The position numbers and the translations under genes are program-made. 12,088 nucleotides of DNA from an uncultured Eubacteriales bacterium (lineage in GTDB: Bacteria > Bacillota > Clostridia > Oscillospirales > Oscillospiraceae): positions 1 through 12,088 of the forward strand of contig USQL01000067.1 in the NCBI GenBank assembly GCA_900556935.1. Reading direction: 5' to 3'. This document shows positions 1-6,438 of this stretch, in pieces. Each line of letters opens with the position of its first letter. The stretch's first letter is position 1. The notes under the pieces were generated by a model. That model was not told the DNA's origin, ran no database searches, and saw only the letters and a list, made by a program, of their open reading frames with translations.

Positions 1-20
1 CCCGCCGGTGAGAAGGGATT

Positions 21-500
21 TTATTCTTCCTCGTCGTCGAAGGTGAACTCCAGGGTCTCGCCGCAGTTGGGGCAGACGATGCTGCCGGACTCCAGGACCT
101 TCTCGTCAAAGTCGATGACGTTGCCGCAGGCGCACTCAACCTCGTAGATGGTGGAGTCCTCGTCGCCGAAGTCAAAGCCCTCCTCGGGCTCCTCCTCGTC
201 TTCCGCGTCCTCGTCCTCGTCTTCCTCGGGGTCGTAGTAGTCGTCGCCTTCGTCGTCCCAGTCGTCTTCCTCGTCGTCCTCATCCATGATGAAGTCTTCG
301 ATGGCATCCAGGTCCTCTTCGATCTCGTCCAGCTCGTCGGAGATGGCAATGGTGGTATCCTCAATGTCCACCATGCGCTTGGACATATCGCCGAGCAGGT
401 CAACGATGGCCGCAATCATCTTTCCTTCGTTGGTCTCGGTGTCCAGCTTCAAGCCGTCCATCAGGCCCTTCAGGTAGGCGGATTTTTCAGAAATCGTCAT
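21..500 (-). CDS. CD1247-like acidic protein with C-terminal zinc ribbon
   Basis: A 159-aa protein with three visible parts. Residues 1-70 are helical and heptad-like (probable coiled coil). Residues 72-115 are almost entirely Asp/Glu with a few Trp/Tyr. Residues 119-155 form a small zinc ribbon with Cys123, Cys125, Cys143 and Cys146 (CxC...CPNC). I recognise the layout as the clostridial 'CD1247 N-terminal domain' type, whose function is not established. The start at 500 is preceded by AAAGGAG at good spacing. It lies 32 bp after efp on the same strand, so it is probably co-transcribed. The acidic stretch makes the DNA low-complexity around 180-290. A role in translation or transcription could be guessed from the efp linkage, but nothing in the sequence shows it. 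Confidence 0.85.
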   Translation of the reverse strand: MTISEKSAYLKGLMDGLKLDTETNEGKMIAAIVDLLGDMSKRMVDIEDTTIAISDELDEIEEDLDAIEDFIMDEDDEEDDWDDEGDDYYDPEEDEDEDAEDEEEPEEGFDFGDEDSTIYEVECACGNVIDFDEKVLESGSIVCPNCGETLEFTFDDEEE

Positions 501-532
501 ATTCGTTCTCCTTTCAGCTTAGACAGCTGCTT

Positions 533-1096
533 TTAGGCCTTGGAACGGCCCAGGTATTCGCCGGTACGGGTGTCGATCTGGATCTTATCGCCCTCGTTGA
601 TGAACAGGGGCACCTTGATCTCAGCGCCGGTCTCCACGGTAGCGGGCTTGGTGACGTTGGTAGCGGTGTTGCCGGCAAAGCCAGGCTCGGTCTTGGTGAC
701 CACCAGGTCGGCAAAGTTGGGAGCTTCCACACCGAAGACATTGCCCTTGTAACTCATGATGGTGCAGACATCGTTCTCCTTGACGAACTTGAAGGAGTCG
801 TCCAGGACGCTGGCATCGATGGGGGTCAGCTCGTAGGTCTCGCCGTCCATGAAGTAGTAGAGGTTGCCGTCGTTGTAGGAGTACTCCATCTTCTTGCGCT
901 CAATGTAAGCGGTGGGGTACTTGGCAGAGGGGTTGAAGCTGGTCTCGGTCACGCCGCCGGTGATGACGTTCTTCATCTTCACACGGACGAAAGCGGCACC
1001 CTTGCCGGGCTTCACGTGCTGGAACTCGATGACCTGCATAACCTTGCCATCCATTTCAAAGGTTACGCCGTTTCTAAAATCACTTGCAGAAATCAT
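533..1096 (-). CDS. efp: Elongation factor P
   Basis: A 187-aa protein with full-length EF-P layout: N-terminal KOW-like domain, central OB fold and C-terminal OB fold ending in DTRTGEYLGR. EF-P binds ribosomes stalled on consecutive prolines between the P and E sites and stimulates peptide-bond formation. The tip loop reads HVKPGKGAAF, placing Lys32 at the position that is post-translationally modified in many bacteria. No modifying enzyme is visible in this window. The start ATG has AGGAGG just upstream. The gene lies 111 bp downstream of the M24 peptidase gene on the same strand, an order also known in Bacillus (yqhT-efp). It has a convincing promoter of its own at 1161-1189 and may also receive readthrough from yqeG. 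Confidence 0.97.
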   Translation of the reverse strand: MISASDFRNGVTFEMDGKVMQVIEFQHVKPGKGAAFVRVKMKNVITGGVTETSFNPSAKYPTAYIERKKMEYSYNDGNLYYFMDGETYELTPIDASVLDDSFKFVKENDVCTIMSYKGNVFGVEAPNFADLVVTKTEPGFAGNTATNVTKPATVETGAEIKVPLFINEGDKIQIDTRTGEYLGRSKA

Positions 1097-1160
1097 TGGT
1101 TTATCCTCCTAATTTATGTTCCCTTGGGGGGATACAAGAATCTATATCCTTAACCATGTT

Positions 1161-1189
1161 AGTTTACCCCATAATACGCTATTTTGCAA
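1161..1189 (-). promoter_or_regulatory. Putative sigma-A promoter for efp
   Basis: Read on the minus strand: TTGCAA (1189-1184), a 17-bp spacer, then TAAACT (1166-1161). This lies about 65 bp upstream of the efp start. The -35 matches 5 of 6 consensus bases and the -10 matches 4 of 6. The optimal spacing makes a promoter plausible. It would let efp and the CD1247-like gene be expressed independently of the upstream peptidase. Confidence 0.5.
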
Positions 1190-1207
1190 GGGGTTTTCGG
1201 AAATTTT

Positions 1208-2272
1208 TTAGATGATGAGCAAATCTTTGGGAATATTGGTGATATCCTCACAGCCGTCGGCGGTAACAATTGTCACATCCTCAATACGAACGCCGAATTT
1301 TCCCGGCAGGTAGATGCCCGGCTCCGCGGAAGTCACGGCACCGGCGGGGATGGGCTTTTCGTTCCGGAAGCTCATATTGGGGCCCTCGTGAATCTCCAGG
1401 CCCACGCCGTGGCCGTAGCTGTGGCCAAAGTAATCGCCGTAGCCCGCGTCGGAAATCACCTTCCGGGCAGCGCCGTCCACCTCCGCGCCGGTGACACCGG
1501 CCTTGGTAATGGCGATGCCGGCCTTCTGGGCTTCCAGCACCACATTGTAGACCTTCTTCATCTCCTCCGTGGCGTAGCCAACGGCAAAGGTGCGGGTGGT
1601 ATCGGAGCAGTAGCCCTGATAGAGCACGCCAAAGTCCATGGTGATAAAGTCGCCCTCCCGAATCACCCGGTCACCCGCCACGCCGTGGGGCATGCTGGTG
1701 TTGGGTCCGGAGACCACGATGGGGTCAAAGGACAAGCCCTGGGCTCCGTTTTTGTACATTTCGTAGATGAGCTCCGCCTGGGCCTCCAGCTCGGTCATAC
1801 CGGCGTGAATCCGGGGCAGGGTCTCTTGGAAGGCCTTGTCGGCAATCTTCTGGGCTTTGCGCAGCAGGTCCAGCTCCCAGTCCTCCTTCCGATCCCGGAA
1901 GCCGTTGATTTTGGCGTTGTAGGGCACCAGCTTGGCGTTCAGGTTCTTTTCCATGCCCATGAACTCCGCAACGGTCAGGTAGTTTTCCTCATAGCCCAGG
2001 GCGGTAACACCGAAGTCCGCGATGGCCTCGTTGATGCACTTGGCGTAGTTCCGGCCGGAATTGACATCCAGCACCTCAAAGCCCCGGATATTGTTCTGGG
2101 CGGACTCGATGTAGCGGCTGTCCGTAAAATAGCGGCAGCCCTTCTTGGTGACGATGGCCATGCCCTCGGCAATGTCGAATTCCGCGCCGTAATGGCGGCT
2201 ATAGCGGGAGGTCAGCAGCAGGCCATCCACCTCGCCGTCCAGAATGGACAGGAACTTTTCCAAATTTTTCAT
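1208..2272 (-). CDS. M24 family Xaa-Pro-type aminopeptidase
   Basis: A 354-aa cytosolic metallopeptidase of the creatinase/prolidase (M24) family, expected to remove N-terminal residues preceding proline or to split X-Pro dipeptides. Residues 1-125 form the creatinase-type N-terminal domain. The pita-bread catalytic domain follows, with all five metal ligands present: Asp213 (TMDFG), Asp224 (CSDTTRT), His288 (GHGVG), Glu317 (SAEPGIY) and Glu331 (RIED). The open frame extends 23 codons further upstream. The ATG at 2272 is preferred because AAGGAG lies about 10 bases before it and the protein then has normal family length. This start overlaps the yqeG stop as ATGA, implying translational coupling. 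Pairing with efp matches B. subtilis yqhT-efp, and an X-Pro peptidase beside a polyproline-relief factor is a recurring arrangement. No clear terminator is seen after the gene. Confidence 0.95.
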   Translation of the reverse strand: MKNLEKFLSILDGEVDGLLLTSRYSRHYGAEFDIAEGMAIVTKKGCRYFTDSRYIESAQNNIRGFEVLDVNSGRNYAKCINEAIADFGVTALGYEENYLTVAEFMGMEKNLNAKLVPYNAKINGFRDRKEDWELDLLRKAQKIADKAFQETLPRIHAGMTELEAQAELIYEMYKNGAQGLSFDPIVVSGPNTSMPHGVAGDRVIREGDFITMDFGVLYQGYCSDTTRTFAVGYATEEMKKVYNVVLEAQKAGIAITKAGVTGAEVDGAARKVISDAGYGDYFGHSYGHGVGLEIHEGPNMSFRNEKPIPAGAVTSAEPGIYLPGKFGVRIEDVTIVTADGCEDITNIPKDLLII

Positions 2273-2772
2273 TTTCTGATTCTCCTTTTTCTCGCCGCGA
2301 AGACAAAGGGCAGTTCCAAAACATGCCTTGCCTTCAGCCAAAACGTGTGATTATCAATGGCCTTTACCAGAATCGGGGTCACCCCCGCCAGATTTCCGGC
2401 CAGTGTATCCGTAAAGATTTGATCGCCCACAATGGCGGCGTTCTCCGGTGAAAAGCCAAAGCGCTCCATGCACTGCCTAAGCCCGTCAGGCCGGGGCTTG
2501 TGGGCCCGCATGATGTAGTCCAGGTGATAGGTTTCGCAGAAACGGATAAGCCGCTCATTTTTGCTGTTGGAGACGATGGCGATTTTCACCGGAGAGGCAT
2601 TCATCCGTTCCAGCCAGGCCCGCATCTCCTCCGTGGGCACATCGGTGGTATAGGGGACGATGGTATTGTCAAAATCCATCATCAGCAGGGAAATTTCCCG
2701 CTTTTGGAGCATTTCCGGGGTTAAATCCGTCAGCTTTTCGGTCATAAGCCCGGGCAGAAGGGACAGGGACAT
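2269..2772 (-). CDS. yqeG: YqeG-family HAD (class IIIA) phosphatase
   Basis: A 167-aa HAD phosphatase of the YqeG family. Motif I is DFDNT (Asp33 nucleophile, Asp35 acid/base), motif II is in VSNS (Ser68), motif III includes Lys92 (AHKPRP) and motif IV is GDQIFTD (Asp117, Asp122). There is no cap insertion, as expected for class IIIA. The eukaryotic relatives GEP4/PGPP1 are phosphatidylglycerophosphate phosphatases, so a phospholipid substrate is possible here but is inferred only from homology. It is first in the minus-strand cluster, 68 bases from the predicted transcription start, with AAAGGAG before ATG at 2772. Its last four bases overlap the peptidase start. Confidence 0.92.
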   Translation of the reverse strand: MSLSLLPGLMTEKLTDLTPEMLQKREISLLMMDFDNTIVPYTTDVPTEEMRAWLERMNASPVKIAIVSNSKNERLIRFCETYHLDYIMRAHKPRPDGLRQCMERFGFSPENAAIVGDQIFTDTLAGNLAGVTPILVKAIDNHTFWLKARHVLELPFVFAARKRRIRK

Positions 2773-2846
2773 ATTCTTTTCTCCTTTGTCATATACTTGC
2801 GGAGAAATACCGGGTAAACCGGCTGTCTATCCCCGAACGCTCTAAT

Positions 2847-2875
2847 AGTATACCACGGGAAGGAGGATTTGTCCA
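2847..2875 (-). promoter_or_regulatory. Extended -10 sigma-A promoter for the yqeG cluster
   Basis: Read on the minus strand: TGGACA (2875-2870), a 17-bp spacer, then TATACT (2852-2847). The spacer ends in TGG, giving an extended -10 (TGn). This is a strong match. The -35 box covers the first base of the divergent ATG at 2875, and the Shine-Dalgarno site of that gene sits inside the spacer. RNA polymerase bound here would therefore cover the divergent gene's translation start. No equally good plus-strand promoter was found nearby. Confidence 0.6.
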
Positions 2876-3561
2876 TGGTCATCCCGCATTATCTCGCCGT
2901 CACCCGGGCAGAAATTGCCGGCGGCGCGCTCCCAGCCCCCTTGGGGTACCTGGGCTGCCATTTTTCGGAAGCGGGGCTTTTGGGGCTTCCGGAGGCACTC
3001 CCACCCAACTCCCTGCTGATTCTGGACGACCGCATTCCCATGACCAGCCAGGACCCGGCGCTGATTCTCTCCCAGCTGCAAATGGCCTTGGATGCCCTTG
3101 ACTGTATAGGGCTGCTTCTGGATTTCCAGCAGCCGGAGAACGGGCCCCAGAAGAACCTTACCCGGCTGCTTTCAAAAACGCTGCCCATTCCCGTGGCAGC
3201 GCCCCCTTTTTACGCGTCCCCGGAGTGCAGACTGTTTCTTCCCCCTGTCCCGCCGGACCGGTCCGTCGAGGAAGCGCTCTCCCCCTGGTCCGGAAGAAAA
3301 ATCTGGCTGGATACCGCCCCCGGTGCCATCACCCTGACCCTGACCGGGGCGGGCTGCGCTGCCGCTCCCCTGCCCCATTCCCCGCCCCCCGGGAGATTTA
3401 CGGACCCGCGGCTGTGCTGCCGCTACTCCATCGAGGAAAACCCTGAGGGCTTCCGGTTCACGCTTTTTCGGGATGAAGCCTGCCTGCGTGGCCTGCTTGC
3501 CCAGGCCGCGGAGTGCGGGGTAGAGCTGGCCGTGGGACTGTGGCAGGAGTTCCGGCCGTGA
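2875..3561 (+). CDS. Hypothetical protein, unrecognised
   Basis: A 228-aa protein that I do not recognise. A TTG in the same frame at 2869 is only 2 bases from the AAGGAGG (2860-2866). The ATG at 2875 has 8-base spacing, so it is taken as the start. There is no signal peptide and no clear membrane helix. The chain is rich in Pro, Leu and Ala, with short hydrophobic strands each followed by acidic residues (LLILDD near 48-53, GLLLDF near 80-85). This could reflect an alpha/beta or TIM-like fold, but no catalytic motif can be assigned. A proline-rich loop lies near 160-175 (PLPHSPPPGR). It runs divergently from yqeG and ends 126 bp before the tetR gene. Codon use resembles its neighbours, and the frame is intact and well initiated, so it is probably a real gene. 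Confidence 0.7.
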   Translation: MVIPHYLAVTRAEIAGGALPAPLGYLGCHFSEAGLLGLPEALPPNSLLILDDRIPMTSQDPALILSQLQMALDALDCIGLLLDFQQPENGPQKNLTRLLSKTLPIPVAAPPFYASPECRLFLPPVPPDRSVEEALSPWSGRKIWLDTAPGAITLTLTGAGCAAAPLPHSPPPGRFTDPRLCCRYSIEENPEGFRFTLFRDEACLRGLLAQAAECGVELAVGLWQEFRP

Positions 3562-3577
3562 AGCGTTGGGTTTTCTC

Positions 3578-3606
3578 TTGCATTTGCAGCCAAAAAACGG
3601 TATAAT
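3578..3606 (+). promoter_or_regulatory. Sigma-A promoter for the tetR gene
   Basis: TTGCAT (3578-3583), an exact 17-bp spacer, then a perfect TATAAT (3601-3606). Transcription would begin near 3613, giving a leader of about 75 bases before the tetR ATG at 3688. This is the best promoter match in the window. Confidence 0.75.
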
Positions 3607-3615
3607 AGGGATGCG

Positions 3616-3647
3616 TTCCGGCGGAAGCCTGTTTCCTCTGCGGAAAC
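3616..3647 (+). promoter_or_regulatory. Two inverted repeats in tetR leader, possible operator
   Basis: Directly after the predicted transcription start there are two dyads. TTCC-GGC-GGAA spans 3616-3626, and GTTTCC-TCTGC-GGAAAC spans 3631-3647 with 6-bp arms. Both share TTCC/GGAA arms. TetR-family regulators commonly repress their own gene through dyads close to the promoter, so these are candidate autoregulatory sites. They could equally be plain RNA hairpins in the leader, and there is no direct evidence of binding. Confidence 0.35.
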
Positions 3648-3687
3648 GGTCCGGCAAGAGAAATGATTCGGATAAGGAGTATTTCCC

Positions 3688-4269
3688 ATGGCAAGACGAA
3701 CACAAGCGGTGATTATGCAGGCGTTTATCGGCCTCCTGGCCCAAAAGCCCCTGGATAAAATTACCGTCAAAGATGTCATTGAGGAAGCGGATATCAACCG
3801 GAATACGTTTTACTATTATTATGAAAATATCCAGGACCTTCTGGACGCGTTTTTTGAGCAGGAGCTGCAAAAATTCTCGGAGAGCGCCGAAAGGACCGAT
3901 TCCTTTGCCAAGGAGTATATCCGTGCCTGCGCCTCCATCCGGGATAACCGCCGGGCCATTCACCACATTTACCTTTCGGAAAACCGTCAGCTCATTTCCA
4001 ACTATCTCAAAACCGCGGCGGAGCAGTTTGTCGGGCGCTTTGTCCGGGAGGCCGCCGCCCCCTACGCTCTGGACGAAGCAGGCATCTCCTATGTCATGCA
4101 CCTCTACAGCTACTCCGTGCTGGGCATCACCATGCAGTGGATTCAAAAGGATGTTCCCCTGGACCCCAATCTGCCGGAGCTTCTGGAGAGCACCTTCAAT
4201 GCTTCCGTAGACAATATTATTCGGGATTATCTGGCCTTCTCCAAAGCCCACCCGGCCGAGAAGTCATAG
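3688..4269 (+). CDS. TetR/AcrR-family transcriptional regulator
   Basis: A 193-aa TetR-type regulator. The N-terminal DNA-binding domain spans residues 3-50: MARRTQAVIMQAFIGLLAQ, then an ITVKDVIEEADINRNTFYYYY helix-turn-helix at about 25-44, with the family's Tyr-rich recognition end. The C-terminal ligand/dimer domain (about 60-190) is all-helical and of the type often labelled 'TetR C-terminal 14'. Its ligand cannot be read from sequence. The start has ATAAGGAG about 9 bases upstream. The gene has its own promoter and is closed by a palindromic terminator, after which an HdeD-like/radical SAM pair follows on the same strand. These neighbours are the natural candidate targets, perhaps in response to membrane or fatty-acid state, but that is inference. 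Confidence 0.93.
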   Translation: MARRTQAVIMQAFIGLLAQKPLDKITVKDVIEEADINRNTFYYYYENIQDLLDAFFEQELQKFSESAERTDSFAKEYIRACASIRDNRRAIHHIYLSENRQLISNYLKTAAEQFVGRFVREAAAPYALDEAGISYVMHLYSYSVLGITMQWIQKDVPLDPNLPELLESTFNASVDNIIRDYLAFSKAHPAEKS

Positions 4270-4295
4270 AACCGTCAAATTCAGTCAAAATTGTG

Positions 4296-4327
4296 GAACC
4301 GTTCGAATTCGAACGGTTCTGTTTTTT
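4296..4327 (+). terminator. Terminator with perfect 24-bp palindrome after tetR
   Basis: Positions 4296-4319 are a perfect palindrome with 12-bp arms, GAACCGTTCGAA and TTCGAACGGTTC, followed by T, G and a run of seven T. It begins 27 bases after the tetR stop. As RNA it forms a strong hairpin followed by a U-tract, hence a Rho-independent terminator. A partial copy of the left arm (GAACCGTCAAATTC) lies just upstream at 4269-4282. The absence of any unpaired loop in the DNA dyad is unusual for a terminator and also suits a dimeric DNA-binding protein. Confidence 0.75.
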
Positions 4328-4382
4328 TGTCTGTAGAAAAATATCGGAAAATGGAATAGGATTGGCTCATCCAAAAAAGCGG

Positions 4383-4390
4383 AAAGGAGG
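4383..4390 (+). promoter_or_regulatory. Shine-Dalgarno fixing a TTG start
   Basis: AAAGGAGG lies 7 bases before TTG at 4398. The frame is open far upstream (back to inside tetR), but no ATG/GTG with a comparable ribosome site precedes it. The predicted protein starts naturally here with MKKLKAVKY and a first membrane helix. Confidence 0.7.
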
Positions 4391-4397
4391 CAGACCG

Positions 4398-4952
4398 TTG
4401 AAAAAGCTGAAAGCGGTAAAATACACCTACAGTGTCTTTTCCTGTGCGCTGATTGTCTTTGGACTTGCGATTCTCATCCGGGCCGGGCTTTCGGAGCGTC
4501 TGTTTATGCTGGCCGGTGGATGGCTGATGATTGGCTTTGGACTGGTCCGCATCCTGGGGTATTTTTCCAAGGATTCCCTGCAGCTGGCCTTTCAGTTCGA
4601 CCTGATTCTGGGCATCTCGTCTGCCATACTGGGCGCTTACATGATTTGGGACACCCAGGCGGCGGGACACATTGTCATGGTTCTGGGGGTGTTTTTCCTG
4701 ATGGATGCCCTTTCCAAGGTGCAGACCGCCATCGATGCCCGGCGCATCGGCGTGGAGCACTGGTGGGTGATTCTGGGAATGGCACTGGCCGCCGCGGCCA
4801 TCTGCGCGCTCATCGTCCTGGCGGAATTCCAGAATTTTGAAGTCGTCGGCCGTTTGATTGGCACAAATCTTGCCATCGACGGTGTACTGAATCTTTACGT
4901 AGCACAAAGTACCGTAAATACAATTAGGAGGAAAAAAGAATGGGAAGCTTAA
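4398..4952 (+). CDS. HdeD-like (DUF308) membrane protein
   Basis: A 184-aa integral membrane protein starting at TTG. Six hydrophobic helices are visible, at roughly 10-28, 33-54, 65-83, 88-103, 122-142 and 147-168. There is a basic N-terminus (MKKLKAVKY) and a charged C-terminal tail (IRRKKEWEA). Paired-helix repeats with Gly-rich turns (GGWLMIGFGLVRILGYF, ILGAYMIWD) are typical of the HdeD/DUF308 family. That family is linked to acid resistance in enterobacteria but is largely uncharacterised in Firmicutes. The 3' end overlaps the radical SAM gene by 13 bp, so the two are very likely translated together and may act in one membrane-linked process. No convincing promoter is visible between the preceding terminator and the TTG, so expression may depend on readthrough or on an atypical promoter within 4320-4380. 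Confidence 0.85.
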   Translation: MKKLKAVKYTYSVFSCALIVFGLAILIRAGLSERLFMLAGGWLMIGFGLVRILGYFSKDSLQLAFQFDLILGISSAILGAYMIWDTQAAGHIVMVLGVFFLMDALSKVQTAIDARRIGVEHWWVILGMALAAAAICALIVLAEFQNFEVVGRLIGTNLAIDGVLNLYVAQSTVNTIRRKKEWEA

Positions 4953-6352
4953 CACACAAGGCAGCCAGAACTGCCGCCGGAATCGGCATTGACCAGGCGC
5001 TGAAAAAGGTAACCCACGGCGACCGGGACGCGGAGCTCCTGAAGCTCATCGACCTGGCGGAAAAGTACACCGCAGGTACCAGCCTGACAATCAACTTTGA
5101 TTCCTACAAGAATATGCTTCAGGACGAGGGGAGCGCCCTGAGCCAGTACCTGAATCGGGCGCTGGACGAAATTGACCCCAACGTTCTGAAAACCACCCTC
5201 TTAAACTTTGGCTTTGAGGCCATGCTCACCGGCACCATGACCATCCGCAAAATGCGGGAGGTCCACCAGTGCAACATCCCCTGGCTGATTCTCATGGACC
5301 CCACCTCCGCCTGCAACCTGCATTGCACCGGCTGCTGGGCCGCGGAATACGGCAACAAGCTGAATTTGACCTATGAGGAGCTTGCCAGCGTGGTCCGTCA
5401 GGGCCGGGATTTGGGCGTGTACTTCTATATGTTCACCGGCGGCGAGCCCCTGGTCCGCAAGAAGGACATCATCCGCCTGTGCGCCGAGTTTAACGACTGC
5501 CAGTTCCTGGCGTTTACCAACGGCACATTGGTAGACCAGGCCTTCTGTGATGAGATGAAGCGGGTGGGCAATCTGATGCTGGCCATCTCCCTGGAGGGCG
5601 ACCCCGAGGTCAACGACCTGCGCAGAGGCAGCGGCGTTTACAGCAAGGTCATGTACGCCATGTCCCTGCTGAAGCAGAACGGCCTGATTTTCGGCACCTC
5701 CATCTGCTATACCTCCAAGAACTGCATGTCAGTCACCAGTCCCGAGTTTGTGAAGCTCATGGTGGAGAAGGGCTGCCGCTACGCCATGTACTTCCACTAT
5801 ATGCCCGTGGGCAACGAAGCCTCCGTAGAGCTGATGCCCACCCCGGAGCAGAGAATCTACATCAAGGACCGCATCCGCCAGATGCGCCGCCTGAAGGACG
5901 GCGAGGGTCTGTTCACCATGGACTTCCAGAACGACGGCGAGTTTGTAGGCGGCTGCATTGCCGGCGGCCGGAACTACTTCCACATCAACGCCAACGGCGA
6001 CGCGGAGCCCTGCGTGTTCATCCACTATTCCAACGCCAATATCCGCACCCACACCCTGCTGGAAATCCTGAAGAGCCCCCTGTTCATGGCCTACCGGGAC
6101 GGCCAACCCTTCAACGAAAATCACCTGCGCCCCTGCCCCATGCTGGAAAACCCGGAGCTTCTGCAGCAGATGGTGGCCAAAACCGGCGCCAAGTCCACAG
6201 ACCTGCAGTCCCCGGAATCCGCGGAGCACCTGTGCGCCAAGTGCCATGCCTATGCTGAGAACTGGAAGCCCTGCGCCGACAGGCTCTGGGCAGAGGAGAA
6301 GCACCCTGTCCACAATTACGAAAACTACAAGGACTGGAAGCCCAAGGCCTGA
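4940..6352 (+). CDS. Radical SAM enzyme with SPASM-like C-terminal Cys region
   Basis: A 470-aa radical SAM enzyme. An N-terminal helical extension of about 110 residues precedes the core. The [4Fe-4S]/SAM site is CNLHCTGC (Cys125, Cys129, Cys132, CX3CX2C), followed by TGGEP at 166-170 for SAM binding. The C-terminal part has Cys339 and Cys358 in a GGCIAGGRNYFHINANGDAEPC arrangement, typical of SPASM/twitch domains, then Cys399, Cys432, Cys435 and Cys445. At least one auxiliary Fe-S cluster is therefore likely. ATG at 4940 has AGGAGG with 8-base spacing and overlaps the HdeD-like gene by 13 bp. No substrate peptide is encoded nearby, so a classical SPASM peptide maturase is not supported. With a membrane-protein partner and lipid genes downstream, a lipid or small-molecule substrate is conceivable but unproven. 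Confidence 0.93.
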   Translation: MGSLTHKAARTAAGIGIDQALKKVTHGDRDAELLKLIDLAEKYTAGTSLTINFDSYKNMLQDEGSALSQYLNRALDEIDPNVLKTTLLNFGFEAMLTGTMTIRKMREVHQCNIPWLILMDPTSACNLHCTGCWAAEYGNKLNLTYEELASVVRQGRDLGVYFYMFTGGEPLVRKKDIIRLCAEFNDCQFLAFTNGTLVDQAFCDEMKRVGNLMLAISLEGDPEVNDLRRGSGVYSKVMYAMSLLKQNGLIFGTSICYTSKNCMSVTSPEFVKLMVEKGCRYAMYFHYMPVGNEASVELMPTPEQRIYIKDRIRQMRRLKDGEGLFTMDFQNDGEFVGGCIAGGRNYFHINANGDAEPCVFIHYSNANIRTHTLLEILKSPLFMAYRDGQPFNENHLRPCPMLENPELLQQMVAKTGAKSTDLQSPESAEHLCAKCHAYAENWKPCADRLWAEEKHPVHNYENYKDWKPKA

Positions 6353-6383
6353 TCTTCGGCGAAAGCCCCATTGATCGTTCCGA

Positions 6384-6418
6384 CGGACCGTCCCGTACCC
6401 CTGGGCGGTCCGTTTTTT
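6384..6418 (+). terminator. Rho-independent terminator/attenuator before degV-family gene
   Basis: CGGACCG (6384-6390) pairs with CGGTCCG (6406-6412). Inner CCC/GGG pairs extend the stem, and six T follow at 6413-6418. It sits 31 bases after the radical SAM stop and only 7 bases before the Shine-Dalgarno site of the DegV gene. There is no room for a promoter between the hairpin and that gene, so downstream expression requires readthrough, or a promoter inside the radical SAM gene followed by antitermination. Confidence 0.8.
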
Positions 6419-6425
6419 CTGCTAT

Positions 6426-6430
6426 GGAGG
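6426..6430 (+). promoter_or_regulatory. Shine-Dalgarno fixing degV-family start at 6439
   Basis: GGAGG lies 8 bases before ATG at 6439. An in-frame ATG at 6424 overlaps this site and has no ribosome-binding sequence of its own. The protein also aligns with DegV N-termini only from MPSKTAIVTD. Confidence 0.75.
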
Positions 6431-6438
6431 AGAAATTT

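Noticed and set aside
1122..1138. Short hairpin (CTTG...CAAG) in the efp leader as a riboswitch
   Set aside because: Only a 4-bp stem and no larger conserved structure. The leader is too short for a known riboswitch class.
1184..2350. Long plus-strand open frame of 388 codons opposite the M24 peptidase gene
   Set aside because: It is the antisense of a gene with all five metal ligands intact. Its His/Gly/Val-rich composition is a by-product of codon bias in GC-rich DNA, and it has no ribosome site.
3172..4251. Minus-strand open frame of 359 codons across tetR and the upstream gene
   Set aside because: It spans two well-supported plus-strand genes and their promoter, and it shows no recognisable domain.
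4940..6352. Radical SAM gene as a RiPP (sactipeptide/ranthipeptide) maturase
   Set aside because: No small Cys-rich precursor gene, transporter or peptidase was seen next to it. The neighbours are membrane- and lipid-related.
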